A DNA stretch of 64,000 nucleotides from Candidatus Flexifilum breve (GCA_016717205.1 JADKGC010000003.1:682001-746000), one strand, 5' to 3'; counted from the stretch's first letter, positions 53,805 through 63,937 are shown. Notes: a model not told the origin generated them from the letters alone. Made by a program: numbers and translations.

Positions 53805-54886
53805 AAGCAGGCTTTGTCAGCTTCCTCTTGGTCGTGTGCCTCGCATTAGGGGTGCTGCCGCTGTCCGCTCAAGACATGGTGATCGTTCCCAACTTAGCTG
53901 GACTAAACCTGCCGCAGGCTGCGGCCGAGCTCAATCGGGTTGGGTTACGCTTGGGGAACCAAAGTGTTGCTCAGTGGACTATCGCCGCTGGCTTCCCCCC
54001 AAATACCGTCGGAGCCCAATCGGTTACCGCTGGTTCAACCGCAGCCGCTGGCACGGCGGTTGATGTGACAATTCTCCGTTCGGCCAATGTCGCCCTCGTC
54101 TATGACGATAATGACTTGACCGTCATTAACCTCACCGCTGATCCACTAAACATCAGTCAGCTGACCTTCGCAGTTGTTGAGGGAACATCAGCCTCGTTTG
54201 CGGCTGCGCGCTGGGCGGGAACACTCGATACTGGCGGATGCGGGCAGATCTGGTCGATTAGCCGAACTGCCCCCAAAGACGTTGAGGGCTGCGCGTCCAC
54301 CTTCTGGCTGACGACTAATCAAGCGCAGGAGCATTTTTGGACGGCGGTCAATGGTGTTGCTCGGTTCAGTATCTTGGATAACGGCATTGAACGAGCGGTG
54401 TGTGCCACTGCGCCAGCCGGATCACAGGATCAGCCCGTGCGCTGCGAAGCATTTGTGGCTGCTGCTGAGCCAGCCAGCGAAGTAACCCCGTACATCTATT
54501 TTGCCTATACCACTCAGGCCTTCGCGGTGATTAATCGCTCTCCCGACCAGTGGATGCTCACCGCCCAAACGACCATTCTGAACTACAATCCCGGATTAAC
54601 AATGCCCGGTCTCCCGGTCGTGTTAGGCGACCCGACCCTGTTCGGGAATCCCACGATCGTGGCAGATATCGCCCAACTGGCACCGGGACAGTGTCTGTTC
54701 TTGACTAGCGACAATCCGAACGTGGCCTTGCCTGAGCCATGTGACGCGATTGCCCAGCTCGATTTAGCCTCCAACGTCGCGTTCTGGTTGGCAGATTTTC
54801 AGATCGACGGTGTGACCGACGATGGAGAGCATCAATGCCCGGCGGCCGTGCCGGGCAAAACAACGATCTGCATCATGCCACGCTAA
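53801..54886 (+). CDS. Secreted PASTA-domain protein
   Basis: Exported protein of 361 residues with signal peptide (about 1-24, ending PLSAQ). A PASTA domain follows (about 27-95: VIVPNLAGLNLPQAAAELNRVGLRLGNQS...TAAAGTAVDVTIL). The rest (about 100-361) is a beta-rich region with paired Cys and no recognised family, containing repeated TDPLNI/LDNGI-type segments. PASTA domains usually occur in penicillin-binding proteins and Ser/Thr kinases, so a free secreted one is unusual. It is the last gene of the operon and overlaps the membrane protein stop. Confidence 0.75.
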   Translation: MKAGFVSFLLVVCLALGVLPLSAQDMVIVPNLAGLNLPQAAAELNRVGLRLGNQSVAQWTIAAGFPPNTVGAQSVTAGSTAAAGTAVDVTILRSANVALVYDDNDLTVINLTADPLNISQLTFAVVEGTSASFAAARWAGTLDTGGCGQIWSISRTAPKDVEGCASTFWLTTNQAQEHFWTAVNGVARFSILDNGIERAVCATAPAGSQDQPVRCEAFVAAAEPASEVTPYIYFAYTTQAFAVINRSPDQWMLTAQTTILNYNPGLTMPGLPVVLGDPTLFGNPTIVADIAQLAPGQCLFLTSDNPNVALPEPCDAIAQLDLASNVAFWLADFQIDGVTDDGEHQCPAAVPGKTTICIMPR

Positions 54887-55606
54887 TTCAGCTGGGCTTA
54901 GTCATCCGCTTTCTCACGGAGCCATTAGGGTCGGTTGCCAACCATCGTTACGATGAAGGCAACCCTAGTAACCCGTGCAGAAGGCAGACCGACGTTCTGT
55001 AAACTCTGTAGTCATAGGAGTTTGAAGGACAGAGGCGATGACCATATTGGCTTCCGCATATTGTCCATATCCGGAACTAAGGAAAAGAGGGTCGAATGAT
55101 CGACCCTCAAATCGATGTTGGCGATCAGCCTGGGACAGGTTCAGCACACCAAACGCTGCTTCTGCCTTGATTCTGAAATGTGCGGTCGTCGATTCTAGTG
55201 CGGACGATCAACCGGTATTCAAAAAAATAGGCTGTGCGAGAGCGTATATTCCAAAAGGAACCGCAGCGTGAGTACCTCTTGGTCTGCTACGGCTCCCGTT
55301 ATACACCGGCAAGCACTCGTACTGAAATCGAGGCTCGTGGCAAAACCACGGTTATCGAATCGATCAACGCGGTATTGCGCGCCAGGGCAATGCGCCTGCG
55401 ATTATTGAGGCTTTCATTACATCATTGCATGAGATATACTGATATCTTGAAATCCACAAACTTGGTTCAACCCCTCGTTTTTCTTCGCGAATTCTATCGC
55501 AGTGAATAGCGCTTGTGCGTTACGAGATGATTAACGCTGGCGCATTTTATTCGCGTTGCGACAAGTTTTATTTCTGATCAGTAAGCAAGCGAGTCAATCC
55601 TAAGCT
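54887..55606. other. 720-bp gap before RNase J
   Basis: A 9-bp stem (GAGGGTCGA with TCGACCCTC, 55087-55108) is the only clear structure and could end the preceding operon. An open frame at 55234-55509 (plus) shows no convincing homology. The region is AT-richer toward the RNase J start and probably holds that promoter. Confidence 0.45.
55087..55108. terminator. Stem-loop between the PASTA protein and RNase J genes
   Basis: Perfect 9-bp stem with ATGA loop. T-run is weak, so termination is uncertain. Confidence 0.4.
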
Positions 55607-57237
55607 ATGGCAAAAAACTGAAAATCATTCCTCTGGGTGGACTGGGGGAAATTGGCAAGAACATGACGGTTCTTGAATACGGTCACAATATGATTATTGT
55701 TGACTGCGGCGTAATGTTTCCCGAAAGCGATATGTACGGCATCGATCTGGTCTTACCCCAGTTTGACTATGTGGTGCAAAACCAGGCCAACCTGCGGGGC
55801 ATTGTGATCACGCATGGGCATCTTGACCATATCGGCGGGCTGCCGTATCTGCTGCGTCAGGTCAAGACAACCCTGTACGGGACTTCACTGACGATCGGCA
55901 TGGTGAAGCGCCAGCTTGAAGAAGCGCAGCTGCTGCATCAGGCGAAGTTTCAGGTTGTTCAGAATACGGACAGCTTCCAGCTGGGGCCATTCAAGATCAA
56001 CCTGTTTCCCGTCGCGCATTCCATCCCGGGCGCGGTCGGTCTGGTGATCGATACGCCCGTTGGGGCAGTCGTGCATACCGGGGATTACAAACTCGACGAA
56101 ACACCATCGGGCGGTCAGACCACCGATCTGGCGCGACTACAAAAACTGACCCCCAACGGCGTTCTCGCCTTGTTGGCGGACAGCACGAATGCGGACAAGC
56201 CGGGCCGGACGCCGACCGAGCAGATCGTGTCGGATGAATTGGATCGCTTGTTTGCCGAAGCCAAGCAGGGACGCATCATCATCGCGACATTCGCTTCGCT
56301 GCTGGCCCGATTGCAAGAGATCATCACGCTGGCGAAGAAACACGGGCGCAAGGTGGCACTGACAGGGCGCAGCCTGGAAGAAAACGTTATGCTGGCGCGT
56401 GACTTGGGCTACCTGAAAATTCCCGATGGGCTGCTGGTGGACATCAACACAAAAGTTCCCGATAAGAAACTGCTGATCCTCGCAACAGGGTCGCAAGGGG
56501 AACCGCGCTCGGCACTCAACCGCATGGCACAGGGTGAACACCGCGAGATTCAGATCAAACGCGGAGACACCATCATCATTTCGGGCGGCACGATTCCCGG
56601 CAATGAAGAAGAAGTTGGACGGATGCTCAACAAGCTGTTCGTGTGCGGCGCGAATGTGATCTACGGTCATCTGGCAAACGTTCATGTGTCCGGGCATTGC
56701 AGCCGTGACGAAATGCAGGTCATGCTGCAAACGGTCAAACCGACGTATTTCATCCCCGTACATGGGGAAGCGCGACATTTACATCTACACGCGCGTATGG
56801 CGGAACAGAATGGTGTTGACGCCAAAAAGGTGTTTATCCTCGACAACGGTGATGTTTGGGCCACGGACGGTACAAAGGCTTGGTTGGATGCTCCAGTTCC
56901 CGCCGCGAACGTCATGGTGGATGGTCATCTGGTTGGGCAGGTAGGCGACCTGATCATGCAAGACCGCCAGCGCCTATCGCAGGATGGTTTCATCGTCGCA
57001 CTAATCCGGGTCAATGCCAATAACAAATTGGTGGGTGAGCCGGAGATTATCAGTCGAGGGTTCGTCCCGTTGGACGGAGCCGATGATCTGTTGCAGTCCG
57101 CCTGCAAGGAAATCACCCGTTATGTCAGGCTCGGCAGGGGAATTGCCAACGAGAATATCCGCGATCTGCTGCAGAACTTCTTCTACCGTGCAACCCGCTC
57201 GAGCCCGGTCGTGCTCCCCAGCATCATCAAAGTCTAG
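55607..57237 (+). CDS. rnj: Ribonuclease J, with apparent frameshift in codons 2-4
   Basis: Metallo-beta-lactamase-fold ribonuclease with beta-CASP domain. The zinc site is THGHLDHIGG, then SIPGAVGLVI, HTGDYKLDE and ALLADSTNADKPGRT. The beta-CASP part contains TGSQGEPRSALNRMA, IISGGTIPGNEE and HVSGHCSRDEMQVML, and the C-terminal domain follows GEARHLHLHARMA. Conserved residues KLKIIPLGGLGEIGKN precede the first in-frame ATG (55663), so that start would delete the first strand. The true ATG is at 55607, but a run of six A (55612-55617) puts the next codons out of frame; seven A would restore MAKKLKIIPL. The rest of the frame is intact. Confidence 0.85.
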
Positions 57238-57252
57238 ATCTAGAATCAGACA

Positions 57253-57284
57253 CCACAGGTTTGAGTTTTATCTCAGACCTGTGG
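57253..57284 (+). terminator. Stem-loop terminator of RNase J
   Basis: CCACAGGTTTGAG and CTCAGACCTGTGG form a 13-bp stem with one G-U pair and a 6-base loop. Confidence 0.65.
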
Positions 57285-57321
57285 TTGTCGTCCTTCCATA
57301 TGATCACTACCGGTACAATGC

Positions 57322-57457
57322 TTAACGAACGCGGTAGATGCGAACTGGAAAGCTGTTCGGTTGCAGCGGCGGCGGGTAGACCTCAAACAGCAGTTCTAGA
57401 GAATCGACTAGGCGCTCAAGATTCGCCACTTCTTCAGGCCATAACTCACGCTCTTCC
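57322..57457 (-). pseudogene. C-terminal fragment of an unidentified gene, cut by the insertion sequence
   Basis: Reading the minus strand from the edge of the insertion sequence gives about 44 codons without a stop, ending at TAA (57322-57324). The translation contains EERELWPEEVANLERLVDSL and ends FPVRIYRVR. Its amphipathic, gene-like composition suggests the C-terminus of a real protein whose upstream part is missing. The family is not recognised. Confidence 0.5.
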
Positions 57458-58688
57458 TGTAGGGTGGAAAAACTTCATCTGACGCTGCCAACGAACTCTA
57501 GCAAGCGGGAAGAATATGCTATTCTTCTTTACCGTTATCGAGATTTAAGGCAGAACACCCCTACCAATGGTCTATCACTTCCTACTGTGCTTCGCTTCAC
57601 TCCTCTTTGATGTGTTTGCATCAATTCGTCTAGCGCCCGACGATAAAGACCTGCAGCTTGCCCTGCTCCGTCAGCAACTCCGCGTGCTGGAACGCAAAAC
57701 GAAAACGAAACCACGTCTTTCGCGTCCCGAAAAGCTGATGTTCGTTGCCCTTGTGAAACGTTTGCAGGTACAAACACAGGGCTGGCAACAACGTGTGCGC
57801 GAAGCAGTTTTGCTGGTTCAACCCGAAACTGTATTGAAGTGGCACCGACAACTCGTCCGCCGGAAGTGGACGTTTCAGCACTCGAACCGTGGAGGACGCC
57901 CACAGCTTGACCCTGATATCGAGGCGCTGATTCTCCGGATCGCGCGTGAGAACCTGCGCATGGGGTGCGACAAGATCCATGTGGAATTACTGAAGTTGGG
58001 TTTCACACTCGATCCGACGACCATAAAGAATGTTCTCTGACGTCATCGGTTGTTGCCTGCGCCTCAACGCGGCAGAAGTTCGTGGCGCATCTTTCTGAGG
58101 CACTATCGACAGCAGATACTGGCATGCGATTTCTTCACGGTTGAAACCATCCGCCTGCAGACGCTGTATGTTCTCTTCTTCATCGGACTCGGCTCGCGTC
58201 GTGTCCATCTCGCTGGTTGCACCACCCAACCCGATAATGCTTGAGTCACGCAGCAGGCACGGTAGCTCGTCTGGCAGTTGGATGAGACTAAAACACCTAT
58301 ACGCTTCCTCATTCATGACCGAGATCGCAAGTTCACGATCAATTTCGACCAAGTCTTCATTTCAGAAAGCATGGAAATCGTGCGGACGCCGTTTCGAGCG
58401 CCAAAAGCCATCGCCATCGCCGAGCGATGGGTGCGCTCAGTTCGACACGAATGTCTTGACCACCTGTTGATTTTGAATCAGCGGCATCTCCTCCGTGTTC
58501 TCAAGGAATACATCGATTATTACAACGTGTCTCGTCCTCATCAGGGACTCGATCAGCACATGCCTATTCCCCTACCACGTTCTCCACAAGGAGTCATCCG
58601 CTGCCGCGATGTTCTTGGCGGCGTTCTGCACGATTACTATCGCGATGCTGCTTGAATTTCCCCTCGGATGAGGTTTTTCCACCCTACA
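57458..58688 (+). mobile_element. Decayed insertion sequence with 25-bp inverted ends
   Basis: The left end starts TGTAGGGTGGAAAAAC (57458-57482) and the right end (58664-58688) is its inverse with few mismatches over 25 bases. Between them lies one transposase frame with three stop codons. Flanking bases (CTCTTCC before, AGGTTTT after) show no target duplication. A deletion or recombination between copies would explain both that and the two different broken genes at its sides. Confidence 0.82.
57567..58655 (+). pseudogene. DDE (integrase-core) transposase with three in-frame stop codons
   Basis: One frame of about 362 codons is readable from MVYHFLLCFASLLFDVFASIR to the C-terminus, interrupted by TGA at 58038, TGA at 58242 and TAG at 58263. 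No frameshift is needed. The first part is helix-turn-helix-like (LQLALLRQQLRVLERK, VLKWHRQLVRRKWTF, RGGRPQLD). The second is an integrase core: first Asp in ACDFFTVETI, second in FLIHDRDRKF, and the Glu region AIAERWVRSVRHECLDHLLIL, then YNVSRPHQGL. It resembles IS481/IS3-like transposases. The stops make it inactive. Confidence 0.88.
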
Positions 58689-59840
58689 AGGTTTTGAGTC
58701 GATGGTGCGTGAGCAGGGGCTGGAATTCTTCCCAGTTGCGGGTGACGCGCAAGCACTCACAAGTGAATTGATTCTTGAAGGGGTAAAAGGTAAAGGTCTG
58801 AGTCTTCTGCATATGGTACGCGGCTTTATGCGGACGTTCGGCGCGATCACGCAAAGCTATCACATGGCTTTTGCCGCTGAAGCACTGCGCGACTCCGACG
58901 CGATCCTGAGCCAACTGCCGGGCGGTTTCTACGGGTACGATCTAGCGGAAGATCTGCGCGTGCCGTATATCACGCTTTCCGTCATCCGCAGGAAATCACT
59001 GGAGCGTATCCGTTGTCGCTGCTGCCCTTGCAGTTCTCGTTGGGGAGTTGGTACAACCGTCTGACTTACTACATGGGTCAGCAGTTGGCATGGCATCCAT
59101 TTCGCAAGGCGATCAATGCCTTTCGAGACGAGTTAGGGCTTCCACCCGCGTCCTTCTGGTGGGGGAACATGCGCCGCATGAAGCGTGAGCGCGTCCCGGT
59201 CATTCAGGGATTCAGCGAGCATGTCATTCCAACGCAACCGGAATGGGGCGATCATGTGTATACGACGGGTTATTGGACACTTGATGAATCCAGTTGGGAA
59301 CCATCTGCCGCACTGGTGAAGTTTCTCGAAGCAGGTGAGCCGCCCGTTTTCATCGGCTTTGGCAGTATGCCCGTCCCCGATCCAACAGTGACCACGCGAC
59401 TCATCCTTGAGGCGCTTAGGCGAGCGGGCAAGCGCGGGGTTCTGGGTGCAGGCTGGGCAAAAATCGGCGCGGTTGAGCTGCCGGAGACGGTATTTGCGCT
59501 GGACTACGCCCCGTATGCGTGGTAGTTTCCTCGTGTGGCAGCGGTGATTCATCACGGTGGGTCGGGGACAACCGGGTTCGCGTTGCGTTCCGGTGTTCCC
59601 TCAATGGTCATCCCGTTCACAGCGGATCAGCCATTCTGGGGACGAAGAACGCACGAACTAGGTGTCGGACCTGTGCCAATTCCATTTGTTAAGTTGAGCG
59701 TTGAGAATCTTGCCCGTGCGATTGTGTCGATGGTTGAGAATGCTGGAATGCAGCGAAAGGCCGTCGATTTGCGAGATGTGATGGCTGCGGAAAAGGGGAT
59801 AGCGCGGGCAGTCGAGATCATTCAGCACTCTGTACCCTGA
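58689..59840 (+). pseudogene. Glycosyltransferase (UGT/sterol-glucosyltransferase-like), broken
   Basis: The insertion sequence replaces the N-terminus; the reading resumes at GFESMVREQGLEFFPVAGD. Near 58987 one C is missing from an expected CCC, shifting the frame between YITLSVI and QEITGAYPLSLLPLQF. The nucleotide-sugar site follows (FIGFGSMPVPDPTVTTRLILEAL and later VIHHGGSGTTGFALRSGVPSMVIPFTADQPFWGRR). Between them a TAG at 59523 stands where relatives have Leu in WLFPRV. The enzyme would transfer sugar to a lipid or small molecule, but three lesions make it non-functional. Confidence 0.88.
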
Positions 59841-59947
59841 AGCCGACGCTCAGATTTCCCGAACGAGTCGGGAACAAGTCCCATGACAGCGGGATAGTTG
59901 ATCTCCTAGAGTGAAAGTCATCAAACCTAGCTCAGGAGAACGTCCCC

Positions 59948-60991
59948 ATGAAACAAATTTCAAGAGTCATCGTTGTCTCGTTGCTGTTCCTTGTGCTTGG
60001 CGCATGGAGCTTATCCGCCCAAGAAGACAACGCCCAGCGCAACAGACAAATCTATCTGGAAATGGTCGCGCAGTACAACACGGGCAACCGCGAAGCGTTT
60101 TATACGCTGCTAGCCGACCCCTTCATGATGAATCAGGGCGACTCCGTGCTCGCCCAAATGTCTCCGGATGATGTGCGAGCTTTCGATGGCGCGCTTGCCG
60201 GTGCCATGCCCGACATCCAGATGAATCCAACGGTGACCATCGCCCAAGGGGATTGGGTGGCCGTGCCTATCACATGGACGGGCACCTTCACCGAGCCGTT
60301 CAGCTTTGCCCCGTTTGGCCCCGATGCCTTCCCCCCCAACAATCAGGCGATCACTTGGACAGAAATGTGGTTCCTGCACTTCACGGTGGAAGGTCTGGTA
60401 GATGTGGCGTGGCTTGTGGCTGAACCCGCGTTGATGTTTGGGCAGATGGGCATGTTCCCCCCGCCGGAAACGTCGCGCACCGGAACGCCAATTGAAGGAG
60501 CGGCGGGCTATCAAACCCTGAGTGCCGATGAACTGGCGGCCACATTCACCAGCGACAGGGAAGCGCGCAATGTGGCGGCGTTTACGGATATGATTGGACT
60601 TGGATTTGGCGGCGATAGCACGGGCTTCTATGCTGACCCGTATGTAGCTTGGGGGTTCGGCGGCGCTTATGCCGTGACCGCTGATCAAATTGCGGAAGAA
60701 GCCGCTTTCCCAGCCATGCTGGCAATGGCCATGCCCGATGTCGCGATGGAACAGACTGTGACGGTGGCCGAGGGCGATTGGGCGGCGACGCTCATCACCC
60801 TGAGCGGCACGTTTACCGAGGACATCGAGTTCTTCGGGATGCCCCTGACCGCGACCGGCGAGACGATCACCTGGCAGTTCGGAGCGATTGACCGCTTCGA
60901 TGCCGGTGGCAAGATCGTTGAAGAGTGGATTGAAGGCGATGCCACTCCGCTGCTCATCGGCTTAGGGATCATGCCGCCGATGGGTCAGTAG
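59948..60991 (+). CDS. Secreted protein with two SnoaL/NTF2-like domains
   Basis: Exported protein of 347 residues with signal peptide (about 1-24, ending SLSAQ). Two SnoaL-like halves follow: residues 30-165 (YLEMVAQYNTGNREAFYTLLADPFMMN...GDWVAVPITWTGTFTEPF) and 195-345 (ARNVAAFTDMIGLGFGGDSTGFYADPYVAWGF...GDWAATLITLSGTFTEDIEFFG). Such domains occur in polyketide cyclases and many proteins of unknown function. AGGAG lies before the ATG. A perfect terminator follows. Catalysis cannot be claimed; each half has lost or moved some polar pocket residues relative to the other. Confidence 0.75.
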   Translation: MKQISRVIVVSLLFLVLGAWSLSAQEDNAQRNRQIYLEMVAQYNTGNREAFYTLLADPFMMNQGDSVLAQMSPDDVRAFDGALAGAMPDIQMNPTVTIAQGDWVAVPITWTGTFTEPFSFAPFGPDAFPPNNQAITWTEMWFLHFTVEGLVDVAWLVAEPALMFGQMGMFPPPETSRTGTPIEGAAGYQTLSADELAATFTSDREARNVAAFTDMIGLGFGGDSTGFYADPYVAWGFGGAYAVTADQIAEEAAFPAMLAMAMPDVAMEQTVTVAEGDWAATLITLSGTFTEDIEFFGMPLTATGETITWQFGAIDRFDAGGKIVEEWIEGDATPLLIGLGIMPPMGQ

Positions 60992-61015
60992 ACCGCTGCT
61001 CGGTGCGTGAAAACG

Positions 61016-61053
61016 ACAAGCGTGGAAAGCTGGGATATGCTTTCCACGCTTGT
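61016..61053 (+). terminator. Strong stem-loop terminator of the SnoaL-like gene
   Basis: ACAAGCGTGGAAAGC and GCTTTCCACGCTTGT form a perfect 15-bp stem with an 8-base loop. It lies inside a longer open frame before the kinase, which argues that the kinase starts after it. Confidence 0.85.
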
Positions 61054-61072
61054 AATTCCTCGGAGAGTCGCC

Positions 61073-63154
61073 ATGTCCTCTGCGTCACAGGCCACCCCTA
61101 CACCCGCACACAACCAGCGTTGGCTGCGATGGGCTCGCCGAATCTGGTTGCTGCTTGCGGGATTCTTGTTCCTGATCTTCCTGCTTGCAATCCCCGCAAC
61201 CTATGAAATGCTGCAAACACCGTGCCTCCTAGAATCCCGTGATTGTGGGAGTTGGGCCTACCCAACCCCCGAATCGATGGCAATCTTGGAGCAGTCGAAT
61301 ATATCACTGCAAGCTGCAGCACTTTATCTGGTCGGATTATTCACAACGGTCTCGGTGGTCTTTTGGATCGTCGGGCTGCTCATCTATCACTACCGCCGTG
61401 ACCAATGGTTCACCCTAGTGGTCGCCCACTTGATGATCCTGAACGGTGTGGGGGGTTCCTCGCTGGTCTTCACCAGCGGGTTAATCTTCACGGATCTACC
61501 AGATTGGCTCGGCATCACTGTTGGACTACTGACAGTCCCGATGTATCAGTTTCTTTCATTGTTCTTCCTGCTTTTCCCCAATGGCAGGTTCTATGGGCGC
61601 TGGGGTTTCATCCCGTTCATCCTGATCTGCCTGAATACCTTCTTCTGGGTCGTACCCAACCCGGTTTTGAACATCCAATACTGGTCCCCCACAGCTTCGG
61701 GCATCTGGTTAACGATCGTTTTTGGGAGTCATCTCCTTGTCCAGATCATCCGCTATCGGAACATGTATACCCATAGCGAGCGCCAGCAAACCAAGTGGGT
61801 CATCTTCGGCTTTAGCGTCCCTGTTGTCATGCTTTTCATTTCGGGCGTACTGGTGGGTGACACTCCAGCGCATCAAGTACATCCCATCCTCAATGGCACG
61901 CTTGCCAGCATGGTTTACCTGCCGATTGGTTTGTCCATTGGCATCGGTATTCTTCGTTATCGCCTGTGGGACATCGACGTCATCATCAACCGCACGCTGG
62001 TGTTTGGTGCGCTTACGGGCATCCTGATCGCAGTCTATGCGTTGGTGGTCACGAGTCTCAGCCAACTCCTGCATGACGAGGGTAGTTTCGTGGTTTCACT
62101 GCTGGGCGCGGGCATCATCGCTGTGTTGTTTCAGCCCTTGCGCCAGCAGCTGCAAACAGCCATTAACCGCCTGATGTTTGGCCGCCGTGACGAACCGCTG
62201 GCGGTGATGACCGAACTAGGGATCAGTCTGGAGAAGATGCTCTCGCCGGATGCGGCGCTGCTGCATCTGGTCGAAACAACGGCAAAAACGCTCCGGTTGC
62301 CGTATGTCGCAGTCGAACGTGTGGACACCTCTGAGCGGGTCGCAGTGGGCAGCCTGTGGGGTGTGCCGATGAGTTTCCCACTGGTTTATCAGGCGCAGAT
62401 CATTGGCAACCTGTTCGCCGCGTCTCGCTCACCGGGCGAAACTCTGAATGCAGCAGATCGGCTGGTTCTGGAAAATGTAGCGCGCCAAGCCAGTGCTGTT
62501 GTGCATGCCGCTCGCCTGACCCGGGATCTACAAGCGTCACGTCAGGAGATCCTGACGACTCGTGAAGAGGAGCGCCGACGTCTGCGCCGCGATTTACACG
62601 ATGGATTGGGACCTGCGCTGGCAACGTTGACGCTGCAAGCGGAGGCTGCCCGTGAATGGTTGCCAACGAATCCGGGCAAGAGCGATGCCCTGCTAAACGA
62701 AATCATCGCAGGATCGCAGAGTACACTGTCGGAGATTCGCCGCATTGTCTATGCACTGCGTCCGCCTGCGCTGGACGATTTGGGACTGCTCTCGGCAGTT
62801 CAAGAACAGGCACGAAAGTTTTCCAGCAGTGAACTGAAGATTGTCGTTGAGACACCGGAAGATCTACCTATTCTGCCAGCGGCGGTCGAAGTAGCGACCT
62901 ATCGCATCATTCAGGAAGCCTTGACCAATGTATCGCGGCACGCTAGAGCACAAACCTGCAAAGTTTCACTGTCGGTCAATGGTCATGTAGACATCACGGT
63001 TGAGGACGATGGTATAGGTATTTCAACACCCCATCACTCTGGGGTCGGTCTCAAATCCATTTATGAACGGGTGGACGAATTGGGTGGCTCATGCCAGATC
63101 GAGTCAAACCCGGAGCTGGGCACGTGCATCAAAGTTTCTCTGCCAAGGCAATAG
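61073..63154 (+). CDS. Multi-helix sensor histidine kinase (HisKA_3)
   Basis: Membrane kinase of 693 residues. About eight or nine helices span residues 20-360 (first RIWLLLAGFLFLIFLLAIPATYEML, last ALVVTSLSQLLHDEG...LLGAGIIAVLFQP). A GAF-like linker follows (about 390-500). HisKA_3 has EERRRLRRDLHDGLGPALATLTLQAEAAREWL and the HATPase_c ends DDGIGIS, SGVGLKSIYERVDELGGSCQIES. The ATG at 61073 behind GGAGAG was chosen because the upstream frame crosses a terminator. The response regulator gene follows after 9 bases. The signal is probably a membrane or small-molecule cue, not known. Confidence 0.9.
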   Translation: MSSASQATPTPAHNQRWLRWARRIWLLLAGFLFLIFLLAIPATYEMLQTPCLLESRDCGSWAYPTPESMAILEQSNISLQAAALYLVGLFTTVSVVFWIVGLLIYHYRRDQWFTLVVAHLMILNGVGGSSLVFTSGLIFTDLPDWLGITVGLLTVPMYQFLSLFFLLFPNGRFYGRWGFIPFILICLNTFFWVVPNPVLNIQYWSPTASGIWLTIVFGSHLLVQIIRYRNMYTHSERQQTKWVIFGFSVPVVMLFISGVLVGDTPAHQVHPILNGTLASMVYLPIGLSIGIGILRYRLWDIDVIINRTLVFGALTGILIAVYALVVTSLSQLLHDEGSFVVSLLGAGIIAVLFQPLRQQLQTAINRLMFGRRDEPLAVMTELGISLEKMLSPDAALLHLVETTAKTLRLPYVAVERVDTSERVAVGSLWGVPMSFPLVYQAQIIGNLFAASRSPGETLNAADRLVLENVARQASAVVHAARLTRDLQASRQEILTTREEERRRLRRDLHDGLGPALATLTLQAEAAREWLPTNPGKSDALLNEIIAGSQSTLSEIRRIVYALRPPALDDLGLLSAVQEQARKFSSSELKIVVETPEDLPILPAAVEVATYRIIQEALTNVSRHARAQTCKVSLSVNGHVDITVEDDGIGISTPHHSGVGLKSIYERVDELGGSCQIESNPELGTCIKVSLPRQ

Positions 63155-63163
63155 GAATAACCT

Positions 63164-63832
63164 ATGGATAGCATCACCGTTCTGATCGTGGACGATCATG
63201 CCCCTTTCCGCGCCGGATTGCGTGCGCTTCTGGAGTCTGCGCCTTCCCTCATGGTCGTGGGGGATGTGAGCTCTGGAGAGGATGCCATTCGGCTTGCGGC
63301 AAGACTCCAACCGGATGTCATCTTGATGGATATTCAGATGTCGGCGATGAATGGTATCGAAGCGACACGTAAAATCATCGCGACAAGCCCACACATCGCT
63401 ATCCTGATCCTGACAATGTTTGAGGACGATGATTTTGTCTTTGCGGCACTTCGCGCTGGAGCACGCGGCTATCTGCTGAAGGGAACCATGAAGGCGGATT
63501 TGCTACGCGCAATTCAATCGGCAGCAAGTGGTGAGGCGATCTTCGGCGCTGGCATCGCCCGGCGCGTGATCCAGTATTTCGCTGAGGCGAACCCTGTGAA
63601 CACCGTCCCTTTCTATGCTTTTCCAGAACTGACACATCGAGAACGCGAAATCCTCGACCTCATCGCCAATCACGAAAGCAACAACGAAATCGCTGACCGT
63701 CTCAGCATCAGTTTGAAGACGGTTCGCAACCACGTCTCCAATATCTTCAGCAAGCTCCAAGTCGTTGACCGGGCACAAGCGATTATCCGAGCGCGTGAAG
63801 CAGGACTGGGGAGTAAAGACAATTTACCGTGA
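63164..63832 (+). CDS. NarL/LuxR-family response regulator
   Basis: Response regulator of 222 residues paired with the kinase upstream. The receiver has VLIVDDHAPFRAGLRALLESAP, phospho-Asp in VILMDIQMSAMNGIEAT, Thr in ILTMFEDD and Lys in YLLKGTMKADLLRAI. The LuxR output (about 152-215) has LTHREREILDLIANHESNNEIADRLSISLKTVRNHVSNIFSKLQV. The gene starts 9 bases after the kinase stop and is followed by a terminator. Targets are unknown; self-regulation is usual. Confidence 0.93.
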   Translation: MDSITVLIVDDHAPFRAGLRALLESAPSLMVVGDVSSGEDAIRLAARLQPDVILMDIQMSAMNGIEATRKIIATSPHIAILILTMFEDDDFVFAALRAGARGYLLKGTMKADLLRAIQSAASGEAIFGAGIARRVIQYFAEANPVNTVPFYAFPELTHREREILDLIANHESNNEIADRLSISLKTVRNHVSNIFSKLQVVDRAQAIIRAREAGLGSKDNLP

Positions 63833-63905
63833 AGTGTCACACTTATCTCATGACACAGTCCTCTAAATTGCATCAGAAGGAAATCTTGGGGAACCCTATA
63901 AAGCA

Positions 63906-63937
63906 AACATCCAGCGTCTTTAAGGGCGCTGGATGTT
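63906..63937 (+). terminator. Rho-independent-like stem-loop after the response regulator
   Basis: AACATCCAGCG and CGCTGGATGTT form a perfect 11-bp stem with a 10-base loop. The following T-run is weak. Confidence 0.65.

Noticed and set aside
55234..55509. Possible IS1-like transposase remnant before RNase J
   Set aside because: The TVIESINAVLRARAMRL run is only faintly similar to IS1 C-termini; no catalytic residues or ends are visible.
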